A stretch of DNA of 64,000 nucleotides from JAVBWO01 sp036677375 (GCA_036677375.1 JAVBWO010000001.1:124001-188000); one strand, 5' to 3'. Shown: positions 51,561 through 60,568, counted from the first letter of the stretch. The notes: generated by a model from the letters alone, not told the origin. Translations and numbers: made by a program.

Positions 51561-51744
51561 TATCAAAGAAAGAAGAAAAAAGCTCGGATTCCGGCAAGAG
51601 GATATGGCGGTGGCTCTTGGCGTTACCAGACAGACCATAAACGCCATTGAAAACGAAAAATATAACCCTACTTTAGAGTTGGCGATGAGACTGGCATTAC
51701 TACTCAACACCACTGTCGAAGAGCTTTTTGAACTAGATTATTGA
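51550..51744 (+). CDS. Short XRE-family regulator
   Basis: 64-aa single-domain helix-turn-helix protein (IKERRKKLGFRQEDMAVALG, recognition helix VTRQTINAIENEKYNPTLEL, then LALLLNTTVEELFEL). It has no ribosome site of its own, and the start inside the previous gene implies coupled translation. Such proteins bind palindromes at their own promoter; the 28-bp palindrome at 51292 is the obvious candidate. Confidence 0.88.
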   Translation: MKNSIKERRKKLGFRQEDMAVALGVTRQTINAIENEKYNPTLELAMRLALLLNTTVEELFELDY

Positions 51745-51941
51745 CAGCAATGGCATAAAAAGCACCAAACCTTTTGCGAAAAAAAAGATTTTCATATGGG
51801 CAGGTTCTTTAGCAGCCATTTTTGCCTGGCTTCATATCTATGATACACAGGAAAGACATCAGCCAGAAAGGCGTTGTTCAATCTATCGATATATTACCAT
51901 GATTCGAAGGCCAGATGTTTGAATACGGAGGCGTTTGGGGT
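51745..51941 (+). other. Short region with a possible decayed membrane gene
   Basis: A stretch after the XRE gene reads KPFAKKKIFIWAGSLAAIFA and on to YDTQERHQPE in one frame, with a signal-like segment but no usable start codon or ribosome site. It may be a decayed third gene of the operon. Confidence 0.3.
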
Positions 51942-52523
51942 ATGAAAAAGGGGTTTGGGAAGCGCTATGATAAACCGATGGCAGTTGCCTTAGGCATTCT
52001 GACGATTCTATTCATTGTTCTGGCATCCATTGACAAGGACTTTTTCAACTGGGCATTTGCACGCCACCAAAACCAACTAAGTTGGTATATACGGCCGCTT
52101 TTTCTAATACCGTTTTGCTTTTTCGCTTATAGAAGAAGCTGGTGTGGAATTTTCGGAACGATATTCTTGCTTTTGACCAGTATGTTTTGGTTCCCCCAAC
52201 CCGCTTTTGTAAACGATCAGGTAAAGTCTTTTCTGGAAATGGAACAAGCATATCTAAGCGGTTCGTGGGGCGTCACAAAAATTCTCATAACTTTGCTGGT
52301 TCCAATATCGCTTTCCGCATTAGCTTTGGCATTTTGGAAACGTAGCCTTTGGCTTGGAATATCAGTTATGATATTGATAGCCGTTGCCAAAATGCTATGG
52401 AGCGCAGTATTTGGCGGCGCCTCGGGAAGCTCTGTTATGCCACCCGCTATCCTGGGCTTAGTGATCTGTATTGTTTTGATTCATATAGGATTTAGAAGGC
52501 TTGAGAAGAAAAAAAAGAGTTGA
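51942..52523 (+). CDS. Predicted five-span membrane protein
   Basis: 193-aa membrane protein with spans MAVALGILTILFIVLASI, WYIRPLFLIPFCFFAY, GIFGTIFLLLTSMFWF, ILITLLVPISLSALALAFW and LGISVMILIAVAKMLWSAVF plus a last helix (AILGLVICIVLIHIGF) and a basic tail. GGAGG precedes ATG at 51942 by eleven bases. No catalytic motif is visible and I do not recognise the family; it may belong to the XRE operon. Confidence 0.7.
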   Translation: MKKGFGKRYDKPMAVALGILTILFIVLASIDKDFFNWAFARHQNQLSWYIRPLFLIPFCFFAYRRSWCGIFGTIFLLLTSMFWFPQPAFVNDQVKSFLEMEQAYLSGSWGVTKILITLLVPISLSALALAFWKRSLWLGISVMILIAVAKMLWSAVFGGASGSSVMPPAILGLVICIVLIHIGFRRLEKKKKS

Positions 52524-52621
52524 TGTACTGTATTTCAATGCTATTTTGGCAGGTTAAAACTGTTTAATATATTATGATCGACAAAAAAACAATCATATAG
52601 CAAATTCTTGACATAAATTAC

Positions 52622-52656
52622 AATAAAAACAGTATGCCCCCCTCTGGAGCATACTG
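52622..52656 (-). terminator. Terminator of the degV gene
   Basis: CAGTATGC and GCATACTG with an eleven-base loop; the T run (TTTTTATT) is on the minus strand, downstream of degV. Confidence 0.85.
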
Positions 52657-52693
52657 TATGATTGATACATTCCTAATATCGATCCAACTTGTT

Positions 52694-53569
52694 TTATGCG
52701 TAGCGCTTGTTTCCAAAATAAAATATCGTAAAAAGCCCTGGACCGCAATGCGCCCCAATAACAACACCCAGGCTCGTAATCGTTACTTTGGATACCGTTG
52801 GAAAGGTCTCGAGCACCTTCTGCCGCATGAATTCCGCATCCTTCAAGCAGTCTGCGTGGTTGATGTATACCTCTTTACCGTCCGGTTCAGTGAAATCCTG
52901 CTTCATCCTATCTAGTATATCAAGCAAAGCTGCCTTCCTACCGCGAACCTTGGAGGCAACAACGAGTTTCCCTTCATCCGATACATAAAGGACAGGCTTT
53001 ATGGAAAGGAGTGATCCTACCATGGCGGCGGCATTGGAAACACGCCCGCCCCGTTTGAGATAGTTGAGGTCATCCACCGTGAACCAGTGCATAATTTTCA
53101 GTTTGTTGGCTTCCGCCCACTCTATTGTTTCGTCGTAGCTTTTACCCGCGTCTCGCAACATGACCATATGATGCAACAGCATGCCAAGGCCACCGGAAAT
53201 GCATAGGGTATCCATAAGATAAAAGCGTTGGTTGGGATACTCTTCCTTGATCTGCTTTGCCGCTTCCTCGGCATTGATAAAAGAATGGGAAATTTGGCGG
53301 GACATATCGAGGAATATGACGTCCTTCCCCATCTCCATGAGCCCCTTGAAGAATTCATGATAGGTATAGGTGTTGATCATGGAGGTGGTCATCATCGCGC
53401 CTTCTCTCATGCGCTTATATGTATATTGTCTCGTCTCTTCTTTGCAGTCGTCGTTAAACAGCTCATTATCCATTGTATAGGTGTAACTGATAAAGGGCAC
53501 TTCATGCTCGATAAAATATTCCGCCGGAAGGTCGGCGGTAGAAGCCGCGGCAATTATAAAGTCTGTCAT
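52694..53569 (-). CDS. DegV-family fatty-acid-binding protein
   Basis: 291-aa two-domain protein of the DegV/FakB family, which holds a fatty acid for the kinase FakA. Seen: N-terminal IIAAASTADLPAEYF, the conserved TTSMINTYTYHEFF, FLDMSRQISHSF (binding-loop Ser), DTLCISGGLGMLLHH, the DLNYLKRGGRVSNAAAMVG motif and the C-terminal IGAHCGPGLFTIFYFGN. ATG at 53569 has GGAGG upstream. No fakA gene is adjacent, as is usual for stand-alone copies. Confidence 0.92.
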   Translation of the reverse strand: MTDFIIAAASTADLPAEYFIEHEVPFISYTYTMDNELFNDDCKEETRQYTYKRMREGAMMTTSMINTYTYHEFFKGLMEMGKDVIFLDMSRQISHSFINAEEAAKQIKEEYPNQRFYLMDTLCISGGLGMLLHHMVMLRDAGKSYDETIEWAEANKLKIMHWFTVDDLNYLKRGGRVSNAAAMVGSLLSIKPVLYVSDEGKLVVASKVRGRKAALLDILDRMKQDFTEPDGKEVYINHADCLKDAEFMRQKVLETFPTVSKVTITSLGVVIGAHCGPGLFTIFYFGNKRYA

Positions 53570-53722
53570 CTTGATCCTCCTGATGCGATAATATAGTTTT
53601 ATTATATAGAATAATTGTTTCAGTGTAAAGTAAGATATATGACGTCTATTAAGCATATATCTTAGGGCAAATTACAGCTAAGGTAAATTACCTAATTTTT
53701 TCTATCAGTATACAATGTAACG

Positions 53723-54168
53723 TTACGTATTACAAGCAGGATTTTGGCGCTTAACTTTATTTGTCGTATTTACGGAGCTATTTCTTTGTTTTTCCTTAAA
53801 AGCATCCACTCTTGACGCAATATATTCCTGCACCTTATCTCTAGGGATACCAAGAGAACCCGATAATTCACCAAAAAGCAATTCCTCTGCCCGCTTCATA
53901 AATTTTTCATCCACTTGGCCCAACTTGAGGCTTTGCTGCTCTGCACATTGCTTTTTTGCGTAAATAGACATGGTAAGTTCAATTAAATCCGCGCAATTAT
54001 GTGTTCGATGGCATCTGCCCACATTTCATATGAAATCCAACCTCGAAGCAAGTAATTAATGGTGCAAGTATGTTCACTGATATAATAGAAATAACGGCCA
54101 TAAAAAATGCAAATTCTCTCTTGTCTCGCGGTAATTTCATATAAAATTCCACAATTTGTCTCCCTCAT
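53723..54168 (-). pseudogene. Frameshifted gene of unknown function
   Basis: Two overlapping open stretches on the minus strand appear to be one gene of about 145 codons. The first starts at 54168 (MRETNCGILYEITARQERIC) and ends in WADAIEHIIARI; the second continues as DLIELTMSIYAKKQ in the next frame and ends at 53723 (KVKRQNPACNT). Loss of one base near 53994 would explain the break, and the second part has no ribosome site of its own. The C-terminal part is helical and charged. Family not recognised. Confidence 0.5.
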
Positions 54169-54199
54169 TTCTCTTTTAATTTCAAAACCGTTTAAACAA

Positions 54200-54275
54200 A
54201 AAAAGAGCGCGAGATCAAATAAATGATCTCGCGCTGAACCATTATACGCGCTTAAACAATTTCACAACAGTTATT
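54200..54275 (-). promoter_or_regulatory. Promoter abutting an intrinsic terminator hairpin
   Basis: On the minus strand a -10 box TATAAT (54240-54245) is followed within about 10 bases by the perfect hairpin GCGCGAGATCA / TGATCTCGCGC (54208-54235) and TTTTTTT. A possible -35 TTGTGA lies 15 bases upstream. Transcripts would begin at the hairpin and mostly end 40 bases later, before the frameshifted gene at 53723-54168. Confidence 0.55.
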
Positions 54276-54401
54276 CTAAATGAAGATTTGAAATTTTGCA
54301 AGCAGACTTTTATTTTATTTATTTTATTGATTATCTAGTAATTGGGCGGTACAATAAATTAATAGATTTCCTTTTGTGAAATATGGAATATAGGAGGAAT
54401 T

Positions 54402-55232
54402 ATGTATAATAATGATACCGTTTATTATCCGTATGATGAAATGACTACTGTTTTACTACCGGTAACATCAGGATGCTCCTATAACAAATGCGTATTTTGT
54501 TCTATGTATAAAGACGAAAAGTACAATGAAGTTCCATTTTCGGATATAGAAATACAATTATTAAATGGATATATCTATACTGAAAAAATATTTTTAACAG
54601 GCGCAGATCCTATGTCAATAGGATTTGATAAAATGAAGCGATTACTGGATTTGATACATCAGTATTTGCCGTATTGCGCGCGTGTAGCCTCATATGCGTC
54701 CATAAAGAGTATTGCCAAATATTCAGTTGAGGAACTATCCGTTCTTCATGACGCGGGGCTTAGACTACTCTATATCGGTTTTGAAACAGGTAGAGATGAT
54801 ATATTAAAATTGATGAAGAAAGGCCATACGGTTAATGAAGCAATTAAACAAGCAAAGAAACTGAACGAGGCAAAAATACCGTTTAATTCTATCATTATGT
54901 ATGGAATAGCCGGTAAAGGCGAATCTGTGGATAACGCAATTGCAACTGCTAAAATGATAAATCAGTTTATAACAAATAAAGTTATCACCATGAACCTAAT
55001 AGTCTTTGACGAAACGGAGTTAAACAATATGGTAAAAAGAGGTGATTTTATTCCTCCATACGGAAACGAAAGATTAGAAGAAATAAGAACACTTTTAGAC
55101 CATCTTGAACCTAAACAACCAATGATATTTGATACGACACATCCAACAAATATCATTAAGATAAAAGGCACATTGATGCAGGATAAAGAAAGATTAATTA
55201 ATGAAGTAACAAATTATATAAAAGTTCAGTAA
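54402..55232 (+). CDS. Radical SAM protein (CX4CX2C type)
   Basis: 276-aa radical SAM enzyme. The cluster-binding Cys residues are Cys25, Cys30 and Cys33 in SGCSYNKCVFCSMY, a C-x4-C-x2-C spacing known from one uncharacterised branch of the superfamily. The rest of the TIM-barrel is recognisable (IFLTGADPMS, LYIGFETGRDDIL, SIIMYGIAGKGE). No auxiliary cluster domain is seen. The gene is clearly more AT-rich than those before 51000, suggesting transfer. ATG at 54402 has AGGAGG upstream. The reaction is unknown. Confidence 0.85.
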   Translation: MYNNDTVYYPYDEMTTVLLPVTSGCSYNKCVFCSMYKDEKYNEVPFSDIEIQLLNGYIYTEKIFLTGADPMSIGFDKMKRLLDLIHQYLPYCARVASYASIKSIAKYSVEELSVLHDAGLRLLYIGFETGRDDILKLMKKGHTVNEAIKQAKKLNEAKIPFNSIIMYGIAGKGESVDNAIATAKMINQFITNKVITMNLIVFDETELNNMVKRGDFIPPYGNERLEEIRTLLDHLEPKQPMIFDTTHPTNIIKIKGTLMQDKERLINEVTNYIKVQ

Positions 55233-55236
55233 TAAA

Positions 55237-55277
55237 TGATAAAAAGCTTAGCATAAATCTATGCTGAGCTTTTTTTA
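55237..55277 (+). terminator. Terminator of the radical SAM gene
   Basis: AAAAAGCTTAGCATA, loop, TATGCTGAGCTTTTTTT, immediately after the stop codon. Confidence 0.88.
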
Positions 55278-55937
55278 TTTTGAAGTAATAACAATACTGA
55301 TTGGAAACAGCCAAAATTAACCGGCAGCTTTGTAAGATCACAAAAACAAAGAGCGCATTCATTTCCGATGACGTTCTCATAAAGATTCTTTATCCAACCA
55401 CTATGAATATCGTGTAAAATTAGACGATGGTGATTGTGACTGGAGTACTATTCTGATGTCGCTCCGTGTCCTGCTTCGCCATGTGGCAGGTACCCAATGG
55501 GGCAACAAGAAATACATGAATATGCGGCATCTGGAGGTTATGGTTGACGATGCTTATATTGCCGGTTGACTTTATCCTGCCAGAGACTACAAACCAATTT
55601 GCGAAACATTCTTGACACTACTGGTTTAAGAGATAAAAGAGAAATATTTACCAGATGTTTTATTATTATTAAGTGTTGTTTTGTGTACCCAATATTGGCC
55701 TCTAAAACTTTTTATTTGCAAAAGTTTTAATAAATTAAATCACAAAATCATCTATGTTATAATATGGACAAATCATCACTACTAGGGGCCCATATAAAAG
55801 ACACAATCATTATAATTTACAAAGGAAATATACGAAATCATTTCTTTTTTTAAGTTCATTTTGATATAATGCTAATAGTCTAATGAAACAGTACCAGAAT
55901 ATCTTATTTTGACACGCTTTAAGACGCTTTGGCCAAT
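55278..55937. other. Intergenic region with a gene fragment
   Basis: At about 55390-55569 the plus strand reads NHYEYRVKLDDGDCDWSTIL and continues through RHLEVMVDDAYIAG to a stop, protein-like but with no start codon or ribosome site: a likely fragment of a lost gene, family not recognised. The remainder is AT-rich and shows nothing further. Confidence 0.4.
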
Positions 55938-57575
55938 TTAATCTGCGAGGGACACAGTGTAGGATTTCCGGTCCAACAGATAAATGTTCCAAGCAATTTG
56001 AACATTCATCTGCTGTTGATTAAGACGCAGGTCAATTTCAAGCAACTCACACATTTTTGAAAAACGATATTTAACGGAATTGTAGTGTACATGAAGCTTG
56101 ATTGCCGCCGCTTTAAGCTTCCAATCAGAATCAATGAGTGCTTGCAGGGTTTCCAATAATGCAATATTATACCTTTTTTCGTGTTGAACAAGGGGCATGA
56201 TATATTTGTCTACGTATTCTTTTGCTTCACGTGTTGACTTGATGTTTTGTAACAGCCGGGAAATTCCTTGATCTTCATAAAAAAGAACGCAGTCAAAACG
56301 GCCAGATTGGTATCCCAGATTGATAGCATTTCTTGCCTCTATAAAGCTTTTGGATATATCCCGTATTTTCTCGCAATAAGAACCAACACCCATGGTGCTG
56401 GTGAATGGAGTTTTTTCGCCAGGAGATTTCTTTGCGTCGGCAAAAACGCTTTGTAGCCGCTCGCGCAGGCTCAGCCTCTCGCTTTTGCTCGGCAAAATAA
56501 TAAAGGCAATGTAATCGCTCTGTTCGTAGTGTAGTACAAATTGGAATCGGTCTAAAATATGCTTGATGACCGTGTTGAAAATTTGCTCTTTATAATATTT
56601 GTGCATTTTCGCTTTGGTTGCATCAAATTGATTGATATACGTTCTTTTGTAATTGTTTATATCCACAACCACTACCACGCCACCATTGGCGAAGTTCCAG
56701 TTATAGAGGTTCGCCCGATTCTGCACCTCCTCATTGGACTTTATATTGTCAAACAAAAGGTCGGCCAAAAATTGTTCTCGGTACCGGTCCTCAATGGCCC
56801 TGTTTGACAAACGGGTCTGCATACGGATGATCATTACAATGCTGGCATACTCCAGTGCGGTTTTAATCACATGGTCGGAAACATTTGTTTGTCTATTATC
56901 GTAAAATATTTTCCCATAGGTTGTGTTTTGATTTGCTACCTCATACACGCACACGTCTGGCGCCGTAAATTTGGACAAGCAACGATCCGTGTCGGATTCT
57001 GCCTTAAGCCGTTGGGAAAACACATCTTCAAGGTTTGAAAAATGCAACTCATTAAAACATAAATCCAAGAAAACAACTGGCCGTTGCAAAAAGGATTCTA
57101 AATAAGAAAGCGTTTCGGAAATGCGGCTGTTTGATATGGCTAGGCGTATGAACAGATCGTGAATCTCTTCCTGTTGTTTCAGATATTTGTTGTTTTCATC
57201 TAAAACACATTGCATTACCGGCAGAATGATTTCAGTCCAGGGGAAACGGTCCGGGATGTGAATTAGCGGAAGATTTACTGAATTGGCTGCTTCAATCACC
57301 CAATCGGGAAAGGAGCCAATAAAGCGGTTTGTCTTGATACCAAAAGCAGCCACATTTGCGCTTGATAACTTGTGTATCAGTGTGGATAATCCACCCACAT
57401 CATCCTTGAATACATAAGCTGTTGTGATCAGAAATTCGTTTCCACGCATCCAATTGTAGATATCGGGTGCATCCATGACAGAAACATTGGTAACTTTGTT
57501 TGACAACCCCTTCGCACCGGCAACCAGTCTGAGTTCCTTGAGTTCTGGAAGTTCCAGCATTTCACTCACTATCAA
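55938..57575 (-). CDS. PucR-family transcriptional regulator
   Basis: 545-aa regulator with the PucR N-terminal domain (MLELPELKELRLVAGAKGLS, SVMDAPDIYNWMRGNEFLIT, GIKTNRFIG), a long central GGDEF-like/CdaR segment (about residues 280-450) and the C-terminal PucR HTH_30 domain (LLETLQALIDSDWKLKAAAI, LHVHYNSVKYRFSKMCELL). TTG at 57575 is likely the start, after AGGAGGGG. It is divergent from the two-permease/M20 amidohydrolase operon and probably controls it. PucR-type proteins often govern purine or N-compound use (known); the effector here is unknown. Confidence 0.9.
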   Translation of the reverse strand: MIVSEMLELPELKELRLVAGAKGLSNKVTNVSVMDAPDIYNWMRGNEFLITTAYVFKDDVGGLSTLIHKLSSANVAAFGIKTNRFIGSFPDWVIEAANSVNLPLIHIPDRFPWTEIILPVMQCVLDENNKYLKQQEEIHDLFIRLAISNSRISETLSYLESFLQRPVVFLDLCFNELHFSNLEDVFSQRLKAESDTDRCLSKFTAPDVCVYEVANQNTTYGKIFYDNRQTNVSDHVIKTALEYASIVMIIRMQTRLSNRAIEDRYREQFLADLLFDNIKSNEEVQNRANLYNWNFANGGVVVVVDINNYKRTYINQFDATKAKMHKYYKEQIFNTVIKHILDRFQFVLHYEQSDYIAFIILPSKSERLSLRERLQSVFADAKKSPGEKTPFTSTMGVGSYCEKIRDISKSFIEARNAINLGYQSGRFDCVLFYEDQGISRLLQNIKSTREAKEYVDKYIMPLVQHEKRYNIALLETLQALIDSDWKLKAAAIKLHVHYNSVKYRFSKMCELLEIDLRLNQQQMNVQIAWNIYLLDRKSYTVSLAD

Positions 57576-57975
57576 GTAAACCCCTCCTAACAAACGCACG
57601 CTTGCTTCCCAAACCGTATCAAAATGCCTAATTTATAAAAATTATATCACAGGAATTGTCGTAAGTCACATAATTTATTTTGGTTGCATTCCCCCAAATT
57701 ATTAAGATTGCAAATGACAAAAAGAAACAAAACAACAAAAAAATCTTGCGAAATTTGTACACTAAAAACAATTTAAAAAAAACTTTGTATTCAGTGGCTA
57801 GAAACAACCGTCAATTTTGAGTTTTGGAGTATATTTCTGTCGTGCGGAAACTTTGCTACAATAAAGCTACTATAGTAGTTTTTGCTTCGGCCGGGCATCA
57901 TTGTGGGGTGTTTATACCCCAAACGATTCTGAATTTTTTCGCATTTCTGTCATTGCATAAAAAGGAGTGAAGTAT
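57576..57975. promoter_or_regulatory. Divergent regulatory region between pucR and the permease-M20 operon
   Basis: 400 bases, AT-rich, no gene. It holds a 12-bp perfect palindrome CTACTATAGTAG (57867-57878) next to a -10-like TACAAT (57857-57862), and a small hairpin GGGGTGTTTATACCCC (57906-57921) close to the start of the operon. These are candidate sites for the divergent PucR regulator. Confidence 0.45.
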
Positions 57976-58683
57976 ATGGATTTGCAACAAATATCAAATT
58001 CCGCAATATTCTGGGCACTATGCGGCATAACTGTATCGATTGCACTGTTACAGACCATTTTGTTCCTGCGAAAGGCAAACAGCACTGCAAAACTGGCCCA
58101 AATTTCGCCGGACATTACCAAGCAGGCATTGCGAATTGGGCTGGTTTCCGCTATTGGCCCAGCAATGGGCGTGTTTATTGTAATGGTTGGCTTGATTTCT
58201 TCGCTGGGTGGGCCAATGTCATGGATGCGTCTTTCCATCATTGGTGCGGCAGCTACAGAACTAACTGCGGCAAATTTATCCGCACAGGCGGCAGGAGCTC
58301 AATTGGGCGGAACCGGCTTCACCATCACCGTCATGGCGGTAACCTGGTTTGCCATGGCGCTGAACGGTGCCGGCTGGCTGGTTATGACAGGAATATTTAC
58401 CCCCAAGCTGGAAGCGTTACGGGACAAGGTGAGCGGCGGTGACAATAAGTGGCTGATTGTACTGAGTGGGGCGGCCTCCTTAGGGATCTTTGGTTATCTA
58501 TGCGATAACGAAATTGTCAAGGGATTTAGTAGCGCCTTGGCTACAGTGAGCGGCGCCTTGTGCATGGTATTTCTTGTGAAAGTGATTGTCCCCAAATTTC
58601 CCAAATTGATGGAGTATTCTTTAGGAATCGCAATGCTGGTCGGAATGGCGGCGGCCATCACCCTTGACATAGTGACCGTATAA
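57976..58683 (+). CDS. DUF5058-family membrane protein
   Basis: 235-aa membrane protein with about seven spans: NSAIFWALCGITVSIALLQ, GLVSAIGPAMGVFIVMVGLI, a Gly/Ala-rich part (AATELTAANLSAQAAGAQLG), FTITVMAVTWFAMALNGAGWL, WLIVLSGAASLGIFGYL, FSSALATVSGALCMVFLV and LGIAMLVGMAAAITLDI. Matches DUF5058. ATG at 57976 follows AAAGGAG by eight bases. Together with the next gene it may form a two-subunit transporter that feeds the M20 amidohydrolase (inference from operon order). Confidence 0.85.
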   Translation: MDLQQISNSAIFWALCGITVSIALLQTILFLRKANSTAKLAQISPDITKQALRIGLVSAIGPAMGVFIVMVGLISSLGGPMSWMRLSIIGAAATELTAANLSAQAAGAQLGGTGFTITVMAVTWFAMALNGAGWLVMTGIFTPKLEALRDKVSGGDNKWLIVLSGAASLGIFGYLCDNEIVKGFSSALATVSGALCMVFLVKVIVPKFPKLMEYSLGIAMLVGMAAAITLDIVTV

Positions 58684-58703
58684 TAAGTAGGAGGAATATG
58701 ATA

Positions 58704-59375
58704 ATGGAAATGCAATATCTGCAAGATTGGAAGAAAAGCTGTGTGCGGATTGGTACGCCGACAAACCTGCTTGCCGCCCTTACCGCCTTTATCCCCGCGA
58801 TCTGGCTTTGTGTCAGCTATAACTGCTGGCCCGATTTTGGATTGGTCATGAAAGCCTGGGGGCTGGTTGCGCTTTCTTTTGCCGCGTTGTATTTTGTCGA
58901 GCCCATCTCCTATTATGCCTCCCTTGGCATGTCTGGGACGTATTTAAGTTTTCTATCCGGAAACATTGGCAATATGCGCGTGCCTTGTGCAGCCCTGGCA
59001 CTGGATACAACAAAAAGCAAACCGGGAACTTTACAGGCGGAGGTGGTCTCTACACTGGCGATTTGCGGCTCCATCTTTACCAATCTGCTTTTTACAACGC
59101 TTGCAGCACTGGTTGGCGTTGCGGTGGTCGCCATCTTGCCTAGCTTCATATCTGTTGGCCTGACCAAATATGCAGGCGCGGCAATTTACGGAGGTACTTT
59201 CGGCAATTTCGCCTTAAAAAACCCTAAAGTAGCAATGTATTCGCTGGGATTCACGTTGATTTTAAAACTTGTTTTGGCGCCTCCTGCGTGGGTTTTAATT
59301 GTAACCTCCGTGTTTGGCAGTATTCTTGTCGGCAGGTTTTTTTATACCAGAGGAAACAAGAAAACCGTGGCTTAA
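58704..59375 (+). CDS. Membrane protein, probable partner of the DUF5058 protein
   Basis: 223-aa membrane protein with about six spans (TNLLAALTAFIPAIWLCVSY, WGLVALSFAALYFVEPISYY, MSGTYLSFLSGNIGNMRVPC, STLAICGSIFTNLLFTTLAA, LVGVAVVAILPSF, FTLILKLVLAPPAWVLIV). Two ATGs are possible; the one at 58704 lies nine bases after AGGAGG and is preferred to 58698. The S-G-N-I-G-N-M-R-V-P-C-A segment is polar within a membrane region and could line a substrate path. Family name not known to me. Confidence 0.8.
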   Translation: MEMQYLQDWKKSCVRIGTPTNLLAALTAFIPAIWLCVSYNCWPDFGLVMKAWGLVALSFAALYFVEPISYYASLGMSGTYLSFLSGNIGNMRVPCAALALDTTKSKPGTLQAEVVSTLAICGSIFTNLLFTTLAALVGVAVVAILPSFISVGLTKYAGAAIYGGTFGNFALKNPKVAMYSLGFTLILKLVLAPPAWVLIVTSVFGSILVGRFFYTRGNKKTVA

Positions 59376-59392
59376 TAAAGGGGGACTTTTGA

Positions 59393-60568
59393 ATGGATAA
59401 AAAGTATGAAGAAATCCAACAGTATATTGTTTTCAATAGAAGAAATTTGCACCAGATTCCCGAAGTTGGCACTGACCTTCCTTTGACAAGAGATTACATT
59501 TGCAGGGAACTGAATGCGTTGGGAATACCTTACAAGTTGAGTTCCAAGGATTCCGGTCTTGTTGCTACCCTCGGCTTTGACCGTCCCGGCAAAACCATTG
59601 CGTTGCGCGCTGATATGGACGCCCTGCCGGTAACGGAGGAGACGGGGTTGCCCTTTGCTTCGGTGCATTCGGGAGCTATGCATGCCTGCGGGCATGACGC
59701 TCACATGGCGATGCTGCTTGGTGCTGCGAAACTTCTTCTGGAGAAGAAAGAAGAGTTGAATGGGTCAATCAAACTGTTTTTCCAAACGGGAGAGGAGTCT
59801 GCCATTGGTGCTGAGCTCCTGATAGACGAAGGGTGCATGGAAAAGGTGGATGCCGTATTCGGCACCCATATTGGTCTGATCATGGGAAAAGATTATCCCA
59901 GCGGCACAGTAATTGCTGTGCCTGGATGCTGCATGGCATCCTATGACAAATTCGTCATCCATGTAGAGGGAAAGGGGATTCACGGTTCTTCTCCCGAAGG
60001 CGGCGTAGACCCTATTCATGTTGCAGCACAGATTGTTATTTCCCTGCAAGAGATATTGGCACGGGAAATAAAGGGAACCGAGGCGAGGGTGTTGACCGTC
60101 TGCCGTATTGAAGGCGGGCAGGTGTACAATGTCATTCCCAATGAGGCAGTTTTGGAGGGAACTATCCGGGCAGTGGACGATAAGGTCCGCAAATACATGG
60201 CCAAGCGGATTGAGGAAATCGCCAACGGTATTGCCACTACCTTCCGGGCAAAGTGCAACGTCGAAATCGTATGGGGAGCACCTCCGGTAGTCAACGATCC
60301 CGAACTGGCCCAATTGGTTGCTAGCGTGGCAGAACGACTTATCGGTAAGGAAAAGGTTATCACCCAGGTTCCCGCGGCTTCCATGATTGGTGAGGATTTC
60401 GCCTATTATCTTCAGAAAAAACCCGGAGCGTTTATTCTGCTTAGCTCGGCGGATGCTACCAAAGCTACCGATATCGGACACCACAATCCAAAGTTTGATG
60501 TAGATGAGGATGTGATGTGGGAGGGTGCAGCGTTGTTTGCCGGAATTGCAGAAGAGATGTTGAAATAA
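59393..60568 (+). CDS. M20-family amidohydrolase
   Basis: 391-aa metal-dependent amidohydrolase/deacylase of the M20D (IAA-amino acid hydrolase, N-acyl amino acid deacylase) group. Seen: NRRNLHQIPEVG, ALRADMDALPVTEETG, the metal-ligand motif MHACGHDAHMAMLLGAA, the catalytic Glu pair in FFQTGEESAIGAE, HGSSPEGGVDPIHVA in the lid domain and SMIGEDFAYYLQKKPG with HHNPKFDVDED at the end. It acts in the cytoplasm on imported N-acylated or peptide-like compounds; the exact substrate is unknown. Last intact gene of the permease operon; its TAA overlaps the ATG of a yajC-like gene. Confidence 0.93.
   Translation: MDKKYEEIQQYIVFNRRNLHQIPEVGTDLPLTRDYICRELNALGIPYKLSSKDSGLVATLGFDRPGKTIALRADMDALPVTEETGLPFASVHSGAMHACGHDAHMAMLLGAAKLLLEKKEELNGSIKLFFQTGEESAIGAELLIDEGCMEKVDAVFGTHIGLIMGKDYPSGTVIAVPGCCMASYDKFVIHVEGKGIHGSSPEGGVDPIHVAAQIVISLQEILAREIKGTEARVLTVCRIEGGQVYNVIPNEAVLEGTIRAVDDKVRKYMAKRIEEIANGIATTFRAKCNVEIVWGAPPVVNDPELAQLVASVAERLIGKEKVITQVPAASMIGEDFAYYLQKKPGAFILLSSADATKATDIGHHNPKFDVDEDVMWEGAALFAGIAEEMLK

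Noticed and set aside
57912..58241. Minus-strand open frame opposite the DUF5058 gene
   Set aside because: Antisense shadow; the plus-strand protein has clear membrane spans and a strong ribosome site.
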